Shown piece by piece: positions 6,819-14,824 of a DNA stretch of 35,196 bases (position 1 is its first letter; each line of letters opens with the position of its first letter). The notes beneath the pieces were generated by a model. The model saw nothing but the letters and a program-made list of their open reading frames with translations. It did no database searches and had not been told where the DNA came from. This stretch comes from Myxococcus vastator (GTDB lineage Bacteria > Myxococcota > Myxococcia > Myxococcales > Myxococcaceae). Location of the stretch: NCBI RefSeq assembly GCF_010894475.1, contig NZ_JAAIYB010000031.1:1-35196 (forward strand), read 5' to 3'. The position numbers and the translations under genes are program-made.

Positions 6819-9026
6819 CTACTCCGGCTTGGCGCTCACCGTGGCGCTGGGGGCCACGGTGCCCACCGCGCCGCTCTTGGTCTCCAGCGCGTCGGCCACC
6901 AGCTCGGTGATGTCCTTGATTTTGATGTTCCCCTCGCGGCCGGTGTCGTTCACCGCGTCGGAGAGCATCGTGGAGCAGAACGGGCACGCCACCGCGACGA
7001 TGCCGCTGCCGCCCTGCTCCTTGTAGTCGCCCACCTGGCCCGGCTTCTTCTTGTCCGCGGCGTTGGGGAAGGGCGTGTTCGGGTCCTCGGCGTGCTTCAG
7101 CGTCAGCGCGGCCTCGTTCAACCGGTTGTGGTTGATGCGCGTGCCAATGTGCTCCTCCATCCACATCCGGCCGCCGCCGGCGCCGCAGCAGAAGCCCTCG
7201 CGCTTGCTGCGCTGCATCTCCACCACCTCGAGCCCGGGGATGCTGTTCAGCACCTCGCGGGGGGCGTCATAGACGCCGTTGTGGCGGCCCAGGTAGCAGG
7301 GGTCGTGGTAGGTGAGCTTGCTGTTCATCACCGCGGAGAGCCGGATGCGCTTCTCCTTCAGCAGCTCGTTGATGAGCTGCGTGTGGTTGATGACGCGGTA
7401 CTCGCCGCCGAACTCCGGGTACTCGTTCTTGATGGTGTTGAAGCAGTGCGGGCACTGGGTGATGACGGCCTTCACGCCCATCGAGTTCCACGACTCGACG
7501 TTCGTCTTCGCCATCGTCTGGAACAGGTACTCGTTGCCCATGCGGCGCGCGGAGTCGCCGTTGCACATCTCCTGCTTCGACAGCGTGGCGAAGCTCACGC
7601 CCGCCTCGCGCAGAATCTTCACCAGCGCGCGGCTGACCTTCTTCTGCTTGTCGTCGTAGCTGCCCGCGCAGCCCACGAAGAAGAGGTACTCGTAGGGGCC
7701 GCCGTCGTCACCCCACGTGGGCAGCGCCAGGTCCTCCGCCCACTCGTCGCGCCGGTCCTGGCCCAGGCCCCAGGGGTTGCCCTGGCGCTCGATGCCCTCG
7801 AACACGCGCTGGATTTCGGGCGGGAACTCCGCCTTCACCTGCACCTGGTAGCGGCGCATGTCGATGAGGCGCGGCACGTTCTCGATGAACACCGGGCAGG
7901 CCTGCTCGCACCAGCCGCAGCTCGTGCACGCCCACACCGTCTCCGCGGACAGCGCGCTGCCGACGATTTCGGGCAGCGGCTCCTTCACCTTGTTGGGGCC
8001 GTAGCCTTCCTCCACCCACTGCTCGTTGTCCCAGATCCAATGCTTCAGGTCCTGGTTGACGCCCTTGTGGGTCAGCGGCTTGCCGGTGATGTACGTCGGA
8101 CAGTGCGTCTGGCAGCGGCCACACTCCGTACAGGAGTAGAGGTCCATGCCCTGCTTCCACGTCAGGTCCTTCACCGTGGCCGTGCCGAACTCCTCCTTCT
8201 CCAGGTCCGGCGTGGGCAGCTTGCCGGTGGAGTGCGTGCGCTGGAAGAAGACGGTGGGCAGGCCGGTGATGATGTGGAAGTGCTTGCCGATGGGCAGGAA
8301 GTTCAGGAACGCCAGGATGATGACCAGGTGAGTCCAGAAGCCGGCCACGCCCAGCACGTGCGCGGCGGTGGCGCCCAGCGGCATCATCGCCAGGCCCGTC
8401 AGGCTGGTGAACGGCTCCCACCACACCAACGCGGCGGCGGACTCCGGCACCTGCGTGGCGCCCACCTGCGTCTGCGCGGCGTGCGCGGCCACCATGTGGC
8501 TGCCGCCGAACAGGAACTCGGAAATCATCAGCCCGCCGATGAAGCACAGGATGAGGTACGCCTCCCACGACGGCGTCAGGCGGTCCGGCTTCACCTTCCA
8601 GCGGACCCAGATGTAGTAGGCCACGCCCAGCAGGGCCAGCGCGGCGACCACGTCCTTGGCCAGCAGGTAGACCTTGTAGAGGAAGAGCAGCGCGGACTGC
8701 TCCGCCCAGAAGGGGTGGCCCAGGTCCGTCAGCACCTCCAGCGCCGTGGTCGAAAACCCCATGGCGAAGAGCATGACGGTGCGCAGGGCCAGCACCATGA
8801 AGGCCGCGTAGATGAGCACGTGGAACAGGCCCGGCGTGAACTCCTCCGGATCCACCAGTCGCTTCTGGCCAAGGCCGAAGCGCACCAGCTGCGCCACGCG
8901 GAAGGGGATGTTGTCGAGCCGGTTCTCCTTCTTCATCGCGAGCAGGACGCCCACGCGACCGGACATGGTCATCACGAAGATGGGAACGGCGAGGGCTAGC
9001 AACAGGCCGGTGATGATGGGACTCAT
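6819..9026 (-). CDS. Membrane-bound Fe-S oxidoreductase (ETF:quinone / HdrD-type)
   Basis: A 735-residue three-part electron-transfer protein. The N-terminus (about 1-270) has several membrane helices resembling a nitrate-reductase gamma/cytochrome b-type domain. The middle holds two 4Fe-4S ferredoxin clusters: C299-x2-C302-x2-C305-x3-C309 and C367-x2-C370-x2-C373-x3-C377. The C-terminus has two CCG-type cysteine-rich domains as in heterodisulfide reductase subunit D and GlpC (HDPCYLGRHN, FCCGAGGGRMW, CPFC). Such fusions usually pass electrons from electron-transferring flavoprotein to (mena)quinone during fatty acid oxidation. No etfAB genes are adjacent, so the donor is inferred. The ATG at 9026 is the first Met before the first membrane helix. 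Confidence 0.9.
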   Translation of the reverse strand: MSPIITGLLLALAVPIFVMTMSGRVGVLLAMKKENRLDNIPFRVAQLVRFGLGQKRLVDPEEFTPGLFHVLIYAAFMVLALRTVMLFAMGFSTTALEVLTDLGHPFWAEQSALLFLYKVYLLAKDVVAALALLGVAYYIWVRWKVKPDRLTPSWEAYLILCFIGGLMISEFLFGGSHMVAAHAAQTQVGATQVPESAAALVWWEPFTSLTGLAMMPLGATAAHVLGVAGFWTHLVIILAFLNFLPIGKHFHIITGLPTVFFQRTHSTGKLPTPDLEKEEFGTATVKDLTWKQGMDLYSCTECGRCQTHCPTYITGKPLTHKGVNQDLKHWIWDNEQWVEEGYGPNKVKEPLPEIVGSALSAETVWACTSCGWCEQACPVFIENVPRLIDMRRYQVQVKAEFPPEIQRVFEGIERQGNPWGLGQDRRDEWAEDLALPTWGDDGGPYEYLFFVGCAGSYDDKQKKVSRALVKILREAGVSFATLSKQEMCNGDSARRMGNEYLFQTMAKTNVESWNSMGVKAVITQCPHCFNTIKNEYPEFGGEYRVINHTQLINELLKEKRIRLSAVMNSKLTYHDPCYLGRHNGVYDAPREVLNSIPGLEVVEMQRSKREGFCCGAGGGRMWMEEHIGTRINHNRLNEAALTLKHAEDPNTPFPNAADKKKPGQVGDYKEQGGSGIVAVACPFCSTMLSDAVNDTGREGNIKIKDITELVADALETKSGAVGTVAPSATVSAKPE

Positions 9027-9087
9027 GGGACTCTGAGGACCTCTGGGGCGCGGCGGATGGGCCCGGGCTGCCGCGTCGCGGCAATTC

Positions 9088-9127
9088 TTGAGTGCACTTC
9101 AACCCTAACAGGGGTGATTCGCGAATC
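9088..9127. promoter_or_regulatory. Two palindromes upstream of the Fe-S oxidoreductase
   Basis: A near-perfect palindrome around AGTGCACT (9088-9102, TTGAGTGCACTTCAA) and a perfect 12-bp palindrome GATTCGCGAATC (9116-9127) lie 62-101 bases before the minus-strand start at 9026. On that strand a TTGATT overlaps the second palindrome, which would suit a repressor site over a promoter. The regulator is unknown. Confidence 0.4.
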
Positions 9128-9543
9128 AAGCGCCCTGCTGCCCCACGTGTCCTTCAATGGAGAACGCGGCCTGGGTCCGCCGGAGAGTGAGCGGCCATCG
9201 CACGGATTTACCAGGGACGGACGGCCGCCAGGGGCTCCTTGAAAATGCCTGGGCGTCAACCGCTGTGGGATTCCTTCTCTGGGACTCAGGGCTTACCTTG
9301 TGCGATTGCCACGGGCACTGTCCGACGCTTGACTGTTCGTAACCAGCTGTAAATACGAACACGCCTTGCTGGAGAGCAGGCAGGTAGGCAGACGGTCTAC
9401 ACGGGCCCCAGAACTTTGAGACCCCAAGGGCTTTACAACGCGGGGCGACATCCCCAACATGATCGGTAAATCGGTCAACGATTGTTGGAGCGGGTCTCGC
9501 ATGGGGTGAGCCCGGGTCGACCGAAGCTGCAGAGGAGCCGACA
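9128..9543. other. Intergenic region upstream of the small Trp-rich peptide gene
   Basis: Together with the palindromes at 9088-9127 this makes a 517-base gap between the Fe-S oxidoreductase and the small ORF at 9544. It contains the promoter/operator at 9329-9360 and then about 185 bases of presumed 5' leader. The leader has a small GGGG/CCCC hairpin near 9443-9456 but no riboswitch I recognise, and I see no other gene. Confidence 0.45.
9329..9360 (+). promoter_or_regulatory. Sigma70-like promoter with overlapping operator repeat
   Basis: TTGACT (9329-9334) and TAAATA (9350-9355) form a good -35/-10 pair with a 15-base spacer. A perfect inverted repeat GTTCGTA (9335-9341) / TACGAAC (9354-9360) covers the spacer and -10 box, as expected for a repressor site. 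The nearest downstream gene is the 53-residue peptide at 9544. Confidence 0.55.
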
Positions 9544-9705
9544 ATGGTTCACGATGACACCACGTACATGGACGATGAAGGTTTGCCTTATGTGGATCCG
9601 CGGCAGGACGGTGACGCGGAGGCTTCGGGGGCCGACGAGGGCGCGCCCGGCCGCCGCTGGGGCTACGCCGAGGAGTCGTGGGGCGGCTGGGCTGCGGCCG
9701 AGTAA
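9544..9705 (+). CDS. Small acidic, C-terminally Trp-rich protein (53 residues)
   Basis: An ORF from ATG (9544) to TAA (9703-9705) preceded by GAGGAG 6 bases upstream, a strong ribosome binding site. The protein starts MVHDDTTYMDDEG and is highly acidic for about 35 residues. It ends with an Arg-Arg pair and an aromatic tail, RRWGYAEESWGGWAAAE, with three Trp and one Tyr. There is no signal peptide or membrane segment. The gene has its own candidate promoter and a following hairpin, so it looks like a discrete transcription unit. An acidic N-terminal region with an aromatic, Gly/Ala-rich tail recalls RiPP precursors, but no modifying enzyme is adjacent; a regulatory or chaperone-bound small protein is equally possible. 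Not recognised. Confidence 0.6.
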   Translation: MVHDDTTYMDDEGLPYVDPRQDGDAEASGADEGAPGRRWGYAEESWGGWAAAE

Positions 9706-9711
9706 TTCGCG

Positions 9712-9740
9712 GCCCCCGCGGCCGGTGGACGCGCGGGGGC
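9712..9740 (+). terminator. Hairpin after the small peptide gene
   Basis: GCCCCCGCG (9712-9720) pairs perfectly with CGCGGGGGC (9732-9740) around an 11-base loop, 6 bases after the stop codon. No T-run follows. The remaining bases to 9970 show no further gene. Confidence 0.5.
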
Positions 9741-9970
9741 ACCAGCGGTAACCGGGGCAACCGATGCCCGCGTGGCGGCTCCCTCAGGGTGAGCCCCCGG
9801 GCCCCCTTGCTCCAAAGCACGACTCCCGACATTCTCAGACCCCGCAGCCTGCTCGTGAGCGTCCCCCGCTCCCGTGCGTTGTGGCCCATGAGACTTCCGG
9901 CACCGGGGGCAGTCCGCTCCCGCAGATTGATTCGCGGCACAATGCCTCGTGCGACCACGGGGGAGTACGT

Positions 9971-11224
9971 ATGAAGCAGACGGCCTGGGCAGTGGAGCGT
10001 GACGCCGAGCAGGGCCGCGAGGTGCTCCTCCTCGTCACCCTGGAAGCCGACGCCGATGCCCCCCGCGCGCCCGTGGCCATCAACCTGGCCTTGGACCGCA
10101 GCGCCTCCATGCGGGGCGTGCCGCTGCTCGCCGCCGTGCAGGCCGCCCAGGCGCTCGTCGAGCGCGCCAGCCCGCGTGACTACCTGGGCCTGCTCACCTT
10201 CGACGCCGAGCCCGAGCAGGTGCTCCCCATGCGCGCCATGGACGCCAGCGCCCGGGCGCAGCTCCTCAAGGTGCTCGCGCGCCTGGAGTCCGGCGAGGGG
10301 ACCGCCCTGCACGAGGCCGTGGAGCGCGCCTCGGAGTCCGCCCGCCGCGTGCTCGTGCCCGGCGCCCGGCCCCAGGTGCTGATGCTCACCGACGGCGAGC
10401 CCTCCGTGGGCCCGTCGCAGCTCGCCGAGTTCAAGACCCAGGGCGCCCGCATCGCCGAGTCCGGCGTCATGCTCCACGCGCTGGGGCTGGGCCGCCACTA
10501 CCTGCCCGACGTCCTGGAGGCCCTCACCAGCCCCTCCGGCACCGGCTTCGTGCACGTGGATGACCCGGAAGGGTTGCCCATGGCCGTGGGCCAACTGGGC
10601 GCCGAGCTCTTCGGTGAAGTCGTCTCCGACGCGCGCGTGCATGTGCTGCCCACGGGCTTCGCCGACGTCCGCTGCCGCCACCGCTATCCCTCGCGCGTGG
10701 AAGGCGACGCCATGAGCGCCACGCTGGGCGCCATCTCCCAGGCCTTCCCGCGCCGGGTCCTCTTCTCGGGCATGCTGGGGGAGGCGGAGTGGAACCTGGG
10801 CGTGTCCACGTCCTACTCCGAGCGCGGCGATACGCGGCGCATCAGCGTGCCGGTGACACGCGTGCTGCCCGACAGCGACGCGGGCCGCTTCGTGCGCGCC
10901 GTGTCCGCCGAGCTGGACCTGGTCGCCGGTGAAGCCGCCGCGTGGAAGGCCCTGGGCCGCCGTCACCAGGACGCCGCGGAGCGGGCGCTGGAGGCCGCCG
11001 ACGTGGCCCTCTACAAGCTCGCGCGGCTTGGCTCCGCGGAGGTGCCCGCGCAGCGCCACGTGGAGCGGCTGGCGGACCTGCGCCGGGTGATGGAGCGCCG
11101 GGCAAACAAGCTCCCCGCGCTGGTGATGCGCCGCGCGCACTCCGAGGTCTCCCGCATCACCATGAGCCGCGTGGGCCCCACGGCGCCCGAGCCCGCGCTG
11201 CTGCCCTGGAAGACCGAGGACTGA
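9971..11224 (+). CDS. von Willebrand factor A domain protein
   Basis: A 417-residue protein with a vWA domain from about residue 34 to 215. The metal-ion-dependent adhesion site is complete: DRSAS (D42, S44, S46), T111 and TDGEPS (D141). The remaining half is beta-rich followed by helices; no signal peptide or membrane helix is visible, so it is probably cytoplasmic. Layout resembles stand-alone vWA proteins that bind metal-dependent ligands or partner ATPases; no MoxR gene is adjacent to this copy. The start at 9971 is chosen from GGGGGAG 6 bases upstream; earlier in-frame starts give an unlikely Pro/Arg-rich extension. Confidence 0.85.
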   Translation: MKQTAWAVERDAEQGREVLLLVTLEADADAPRAPVAINLALDRSASMRGVPLLAAVQAAQALVERASPRDYLGLLTFDAEPEQVLPMRAMDASARAQLLKVLARLESGEGTALHEAVERASESARRVLVPGARPQVLMLTDGEPSVGPSQLAEFKTQGARIAESGVMLHALGLGRHYLPDVLEALTSPSGTGFVHVDDPEGLPMAVGQLGAELFGEVVSDARVHVLPTGFADVRCRHRYPSRVEGDAMSATLGAISQAFPRRVLFSGMLGEAEWNLGVSTSYSERGDTRRISVPVTRVLPDSDAGRFVRAVSAELDLVAGEAAAWKALGRRHQDAAERALEAADVALYKLARLGSAEVPAQRHVERLADLRRVMERRANKLPALVMRRAHSEVSRITMSRVGPTAPEPALLPWKTED

Positions 11225-11423
11225 CGCCCCCGCTCGGCTGCTCCCTGTGGGTTGATGACGTTGCCTCTGTGACGCTGTAACCCTCTCCGCCCGGGCGGTC
11301 CGCCTGGGAGTGGGCGTGGCGCGTCACGCGAGGGGAATGCCCGCCTGCCCGGATGGTTCACTGTGCTCGGAGGCACGTGACTGCCGCTGGCGGGCCGGCC
11401 TCCTCTGGGTTAACGGGAATCGC

Positions 11424-13748
11424 ATGACGCATCGGCAGTCCAAGAGGCTCGGCAGTGTTGGCGGAATCGGACTGCTGCTGGTGGCGGCCGTCGCTTGGGC
11501 GGACCTGCCCGCGTCGGCGGTGGCCTCCAGCGCGCCGGACGAAGGCGACCCTCGCATCGAGGGCGCCCTCCTGGTGGACGCCACCCAGGTGAAGCCGGGA
11601 GACTCCTTCCGCGTGGGCGTGCGCTTCCGGTTGGACCCGGGCTGGCACGTCTACTGGAAGAACCCGGGCGACTCCGGCCTGGAGACGGAAGTCGCTTGGG
11701 ACACGCCCGGCGTCACCGTGGGGCCGTTGCAGTGGCCCTTCCCTCAGACGTTCCGCACGTCTGACGGCTTCATCACCACCCATGGCTATGACGGTGAGGC
11801 CATCCTCGTCGCCGACGCCAAGGCCGTGGAGGGGCCCGCCACGGGCATGGTGACGGTGTCCGCCGCCGTGGAAGCGCTGGTGTGCGAGGTGCACTGCATC
11901 CCCGCGGAGCTGATGCTGACGCGCTCCATTCCCCTGGGACCCCAGACGGTGCGCGACGCCGAGACGGCGGCCGTCCTCGACGCCGAGCTGGCCAAGGTGC
12001 CTCGTCCCGCCCAGGACAGCGGCCACGCGGCGACGCTGGCGCTGGATGCGCCCCAGCTCACCGCGGGCCAGGATTTCACGGGCACCTTCACCCTGACGGC
12101 CCCGGGCGGCGCGGCGGTGCCCGCGGTGGAAGGTGACTTTTTCGTCGCCGACCGCATCCCCGGTGTCGCGCGCGTGGGGCTGGCCTCGGACGGTCCGGGC
12201 CGCTTCAAGCTCAAGGGCAAGGCGGAGCCGGACGTGCAGGCGTCGGCGCCGGGCCTGACGGGCGTGCTGCGCCTGGGCACGGCGGCCACGGGCTACCAGT
12301 ACCTCGAGGTGACGGCGCCGCTGGCCCCCATGGTGGCGGCCGGTGGCGCGGCGGGGACGCCGGCCGCGGTGAAGCCGCCGTCGGTGAAGGACAGCATCGC
12401 GGCGGTGAAGCCGGTGGGCGCCGCCATCGCCACGCCGCCCGCGGCCGAGTCGTCCATGGGCCTGGGGCTGGCGCTGGTGTTCGCCTTCTTCGGCGGCGCG
12501 CTGCTCAACCTGATGCCGTGTGTGTTCCCCGTGCTGGCGCTCAAGGCCTACGGCTTCACGCGCATGGTGCAGCAGGAGCAGGGCCGCGTCGGCGCGCATG
12601 CGGCGGCCTACGCGGGGGGCATCATCGGCACCATGCTGCTGCTGGCCGGCGGCGTGCTGGCCGTGCGCGCGGGCGGGGCGAGCGTGGGCTGGGGCTTCCA
12701 GTTCCAGGAGCCGCTCTTCGTCGCGGGTGTGTGCGCGGTGCTGGTGGCCTTCGCGCTCAACCTCTTCGGTGTCTTCAACGTGGGCCTGGACGGCACGGCG
12801 CTGGCGGGCAAGGTGGACCAGAGCCACGGCCTGATGCACAGCGCCGGCGAGGGCGTGCTGGCGGTGGTGCTGGCCACGCCGTGCTCGGCGCCGCTGCTGG
12901 GCACCGCGGTGGGCTTCGCCTTCGCGGCGGGCCCCCTGACGGTGCTGGCCGTCTTCACCGCGCTGGGCCTGGGGCTCGCGCTGCCCTTCTGCGTGCTGGT
13001 GCTGGTGCCCGGGCTGGCGAAGAAGCTGCCCAAGCCGGGCGCGTGGATGGAGCGCTTCAAGCAGGTGCTGGGCTTCGCGCTGCTGGCCACCACTGTCTGG
13101 CTGGTGTGGGTGATGGGCGGGCTGGCCGGCGTGGACGGCATGGCGCGGCTCCTGGCGTTCCTCGTCGCGGTGGGGCTCGTCACGTGGCTGTATGGCCAGG
13201 GGCAGGCGCAGGACGGCGTGCGCAAGCTGGCCACCGTGGCGGTGGCCGCGGGTGTGCTGGTGGCGTCCGGGCTGCTGACGTTGCGCTTCGAGGACGAGGA
13301 GCCCGTGGCGGCGCCTCGGCTCGGGTCCGCGGTGGTGCAGGCGCAGCCGTGGAGCTCGGACGCGGTGAACGCGGCGCTGGCGGCGGGGCAGCCGGTGTTC
13401 ATCGACTTCACGGCGGACTGGTGCCTCACCTGCAAGTTCAACGAGCGCACCGTGCTGGCCACCGACGAGGTGCGCGACGCCTTCACGAAGCACCAGGTGG
13501 CCTTCTTCATCGCGGACTGGACGCGCCGGGACGCGAGCATCACCACCAAGCTGGCCGAGCACGGCCGGGCCGGCGTGCCCATGTACCTGGTGCTGAGCCC
13601 GGGCGCCCCCGACACGCCGGAGGTGCTGCCGGAGCTGCTCACGCCGGGCGTGGTGGCGGACGCCGTGAAGCGCGCGGCGGAGTGTGCACCCTCGAAGCTG
13701 GGCAGCGGGGCGAATGTCCTCTGCGCCGCGGGTTTCCCGAACCACTGA
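11424..13748 (+). CDS. dsbD: Thiol:disulfide interchange protein DsbD
   Basis: A 774-residue membrane reductase that carries electrons from cytosolic thioredoxin to periplasmic thiol proteins. A signal sequence (residues 1-26) precedes a periplasmic immunoglobulin-like domain with the pair C154/C158 (VCEVHC). The membrane domain (about 350-620) has the two intramembrane cysteines C366 (NLMPCVFP) and C487 (ATPCSAP). The C-terminal periplasmic thioredoxin domain has WCLTC (C667/C670). All three redox pairs of DsbD are present. A periplasmic redoxin gene follows 46 bases later and is a plausible client. The ATG at 11424 is chosen because it opens a good signal peptide; its ribosome binding site is weak. 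Confidence 0.93.
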   Translation: MTHRQSKRLGSVGGIGLLLVAAVAWADLPASAVASSAPDEGDPRIEGALLVDATQVKPGDSFRVGVRFRLDPGWHVYWKNPGDSGLETEVAWDTPGVTVGPLQWPFPQTFRTSDGFITTHGYDGEAILVADAKAVEGPATGMVTVSAAVEALVCEVHCIPAELMLTRSIPLGPQTVRDAETAAVLDAELAKVPRPAQDSGHAATLALDAPQLTAGQDFTGTFTLTAPGGAAVPAVEGDFFVADRIPGVARVGLASDGPGRFKLKGKAEPDVQASAPGLTGVLRLGTAATGYQYLEVTAPLAPMVAAGGAAGTPAAVKPPSVKDSIAAVKPVGAAIATPPAAESSMGLGLALVFAFFGGALLNLMPCVFPVLALKAYGFTRMVQQEQGRVGAHAAAYAGGIIGTMLLLAGGVLAVRAGGASVGWGFQFQEPLFVAGVCAVLVAFALNLFGVFNVGLDGTALAGKVDQSHGLMHSAGEGVLAVVLATPCSAPLLGTAVGFAFAAGPLTVLAVFTALGLGLALPFCVLVLVPGLAKKLPKPGAWMERFKQVLGFALLATTVWLVWVMGGLAGVDGMARLLAFLVAVGLVTWLYGQGQAQDGVRKLATVAVAAGVLVASGLLTLRFEDEEPVAAPRLGSAVVQAQPWSSDAVNAALAAGQPVFIDFTADWCLTCKFNERTVLATDEVRDAFTKHQVAFFIADWTRRDASITTKLAEHGRAGVPMYLVLSPGAPDTPEVLPELLTPGVVADAVKRAAECAPSKLGSGANVLCAAGFPNH

Positions 13749-13794
13749 AGTCGTGCTGTCTTCCCCGAAGTCCCCAACACTCTGGAGCAACGCC

Positions 13795-14376
13795 ATGAAG
13801 CAGGTCTTCACCGCACTCGCGCTGGGCACGTTGTTCACGGGGGCGCCCGCCCTCGCCGACGCGGAAGTAGGCAAGCCCGCGCCGACCTTCACGCTGAAGG
13901 ACGAGTCCGGCAAGGAGCACACGCTGGCGCAGTACAAGGGCAAGGTCGTGGTCCTGGAGTGGACCAACCCCGAGTGCCCCTTCGTTCAGCGGCACTACAA
14001 GAACGACACGATGGCCACCACGCTGAAGGGCTTCGACGCGAAGAAGGTCGTGTGGCTGGCGGTGGACTCCACCGCGCACAACACGCCGGAGAAGTCCGCG
14101 GCGTGGAAGAAGGATGAGGGCTTCCCCTACCCGGTGCTCCAGGACGCGAGCGGCACGGTGGGCAAGTCCTACGGCGCGAAGACGACGCCGCACATGTACG
14201 TCATCGATGAGAAGGGCGTCGTCCGCTACGCGGGCGCCATTGACGATGACCCGCGCGGCAAGAACGCCAAGCCGGCCAACCACGTGAAGACGGCGGTGGA
14301 CGCGGTGGTGGGTGGCCAGCAGGTCCCGGCCAGCACCACCACGCCTTACGGCTGCTCGGTGAAGTACAAGAGCTAG
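13795..14376 (+). CDS. Periplasmic thioredoxin-fold redoxin (AhpC/TSA-like)
   Basis: A 193-residue exported protein. The signal peptide ends near ALADA (residue 23). The thioredoxin/peroxiredoxin fold begins VGKPAPTFTLKDESG, and the single active-site cysteine C61 lies in TNPECPFVQRHY. Later segments LQDASGTVGKSYGAKTTPHMYVID are typical of redoxins. CPFV with one cysteine suggests a peroxiredoxin-like thiol reductase, not a CxxC thioredoxin. A second Cys near the C-terminus (YGCSVKYK) might act as resolving residue. It lies directly after dsbD, which probably recycles it. GGAG is 8 bases before the ATG. Confidence 0.88.
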   Translation: MKQVFTALALGTLFTGAPALADAEVGKPAPTFTLKDESGKEHTLAQYKGKVVVLEWTNPECPFVQRHYKNDTMATTLKGFDAKKVVWLAVDSTAHNTPEKSAAWKKDEGFPYPVLQDASGTVGKSYGAKTTPHMYVIDEKGVVRYAGAIDDDPRGKNAKPANHVKTAVDAVVGGQQVPASTTTPYGCSVKYKS

Positions 14377-14463
14377 TGCTGGCTCGGCTGGGGGCCTTCT
14401 GCTTGAGCGGCGGGCAACGGCGCCATGGCAGGTGCCTTGCTCCGTCCAAGGGCGGTTCGGACC

Positions 14464-14483
14464 TTTCCCTCCGAAAGGGGAAA
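14464..14483 (+). promoter_or_regulatory. Small hairpin masking a ribosome binding site
   Basis: TTTCCC (14464-14469) can pair with GGGAAA (14478-14483), covering the AAAGGGG that serves as ribosome binding site for the ATG at 14489. The stem is short, so any translational control is speculative. Confidence 0.3.
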
Positions 14484-14488
14484 CGACC

Positions 14489-14725
14489 ATGGCCGACAAC
14501 AAGGGCAGCCCGGTACGGGGCGACGAGCGGATGGACACGACGCGCCCGGAAGAGTTGGAGCGAGAGGCGCGGCATCAGCGTGGCCCGGTGCGAGGCGACG
14601 TGACGGACGAAGACGTGGGCGAAGACCGCATCCTCCAGAAGGGCATCGGCGGCTACGGCGCTCAGAAGGGCACCGAGCCGGCGCGTGAGGCACCTCCGCT
14701 GAGTGACGACCACGGACGCCATTGA
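14489..14725 (+). CDS. Small charged hydrophilic protein, unknown function
   Basis: A 78-residue protein rich in Arg, Glu, Asp and Gly with almost no hydrophobic core (MADNKGSPVRGDERMD, then a later GPVRGDVTDEDVGED). The phrase PVRGD occurs twice, about 30 residues apart, suggesting an internal repeat. Composition is like small hydrophilins or intrinsically disordered stress proteins. No family recognised. The AAAGGGG upstream supports the ATG; ATGGCC gives the start MA. It lies 112 bases after the redoxin gene on the same strand and may have its own promoter. Confidence 0.65.
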   Translation: MADNKGSPVRGDERMDTTRPEELEREARHQRGPVRGDVTDEDVGEDRILQKGIGGYGAQKGTEPAREAPPLSDDHGRH

Positions 14726-14824
14726 GCGGCGAGCCTGGGGACGGTCCGCACCCCGGCAAGGCCGAGAACAAGCCAGTCCGGGGCAGAGGCGACGTCATGG
14801 GTGCTTGCTGGACCGGGCGGTGCG

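Noticed and set aside
7092-8999. 635-codon plus-strand open frame opposite the Fe-S oxidoreductase
   Set aside because: Antisense shadow typical of high-GC DNA: His/Arg/Ala-rich with no domain, while the minus strand has clear Fe-S motifs.
11287-11298. 12-bp palindrome CCGCCCGGGCGG before dsbD
   Set aside because: Low-complexity GC palindrome with no loop, expected by chance at this base composition.
11358-13967. 869-codon minus-strand open frame opposite dsbD
   Set aside because: Arg/His/Gln-rich shadow; the plus strand carries all DsbD redox motifs and a signal peptide.
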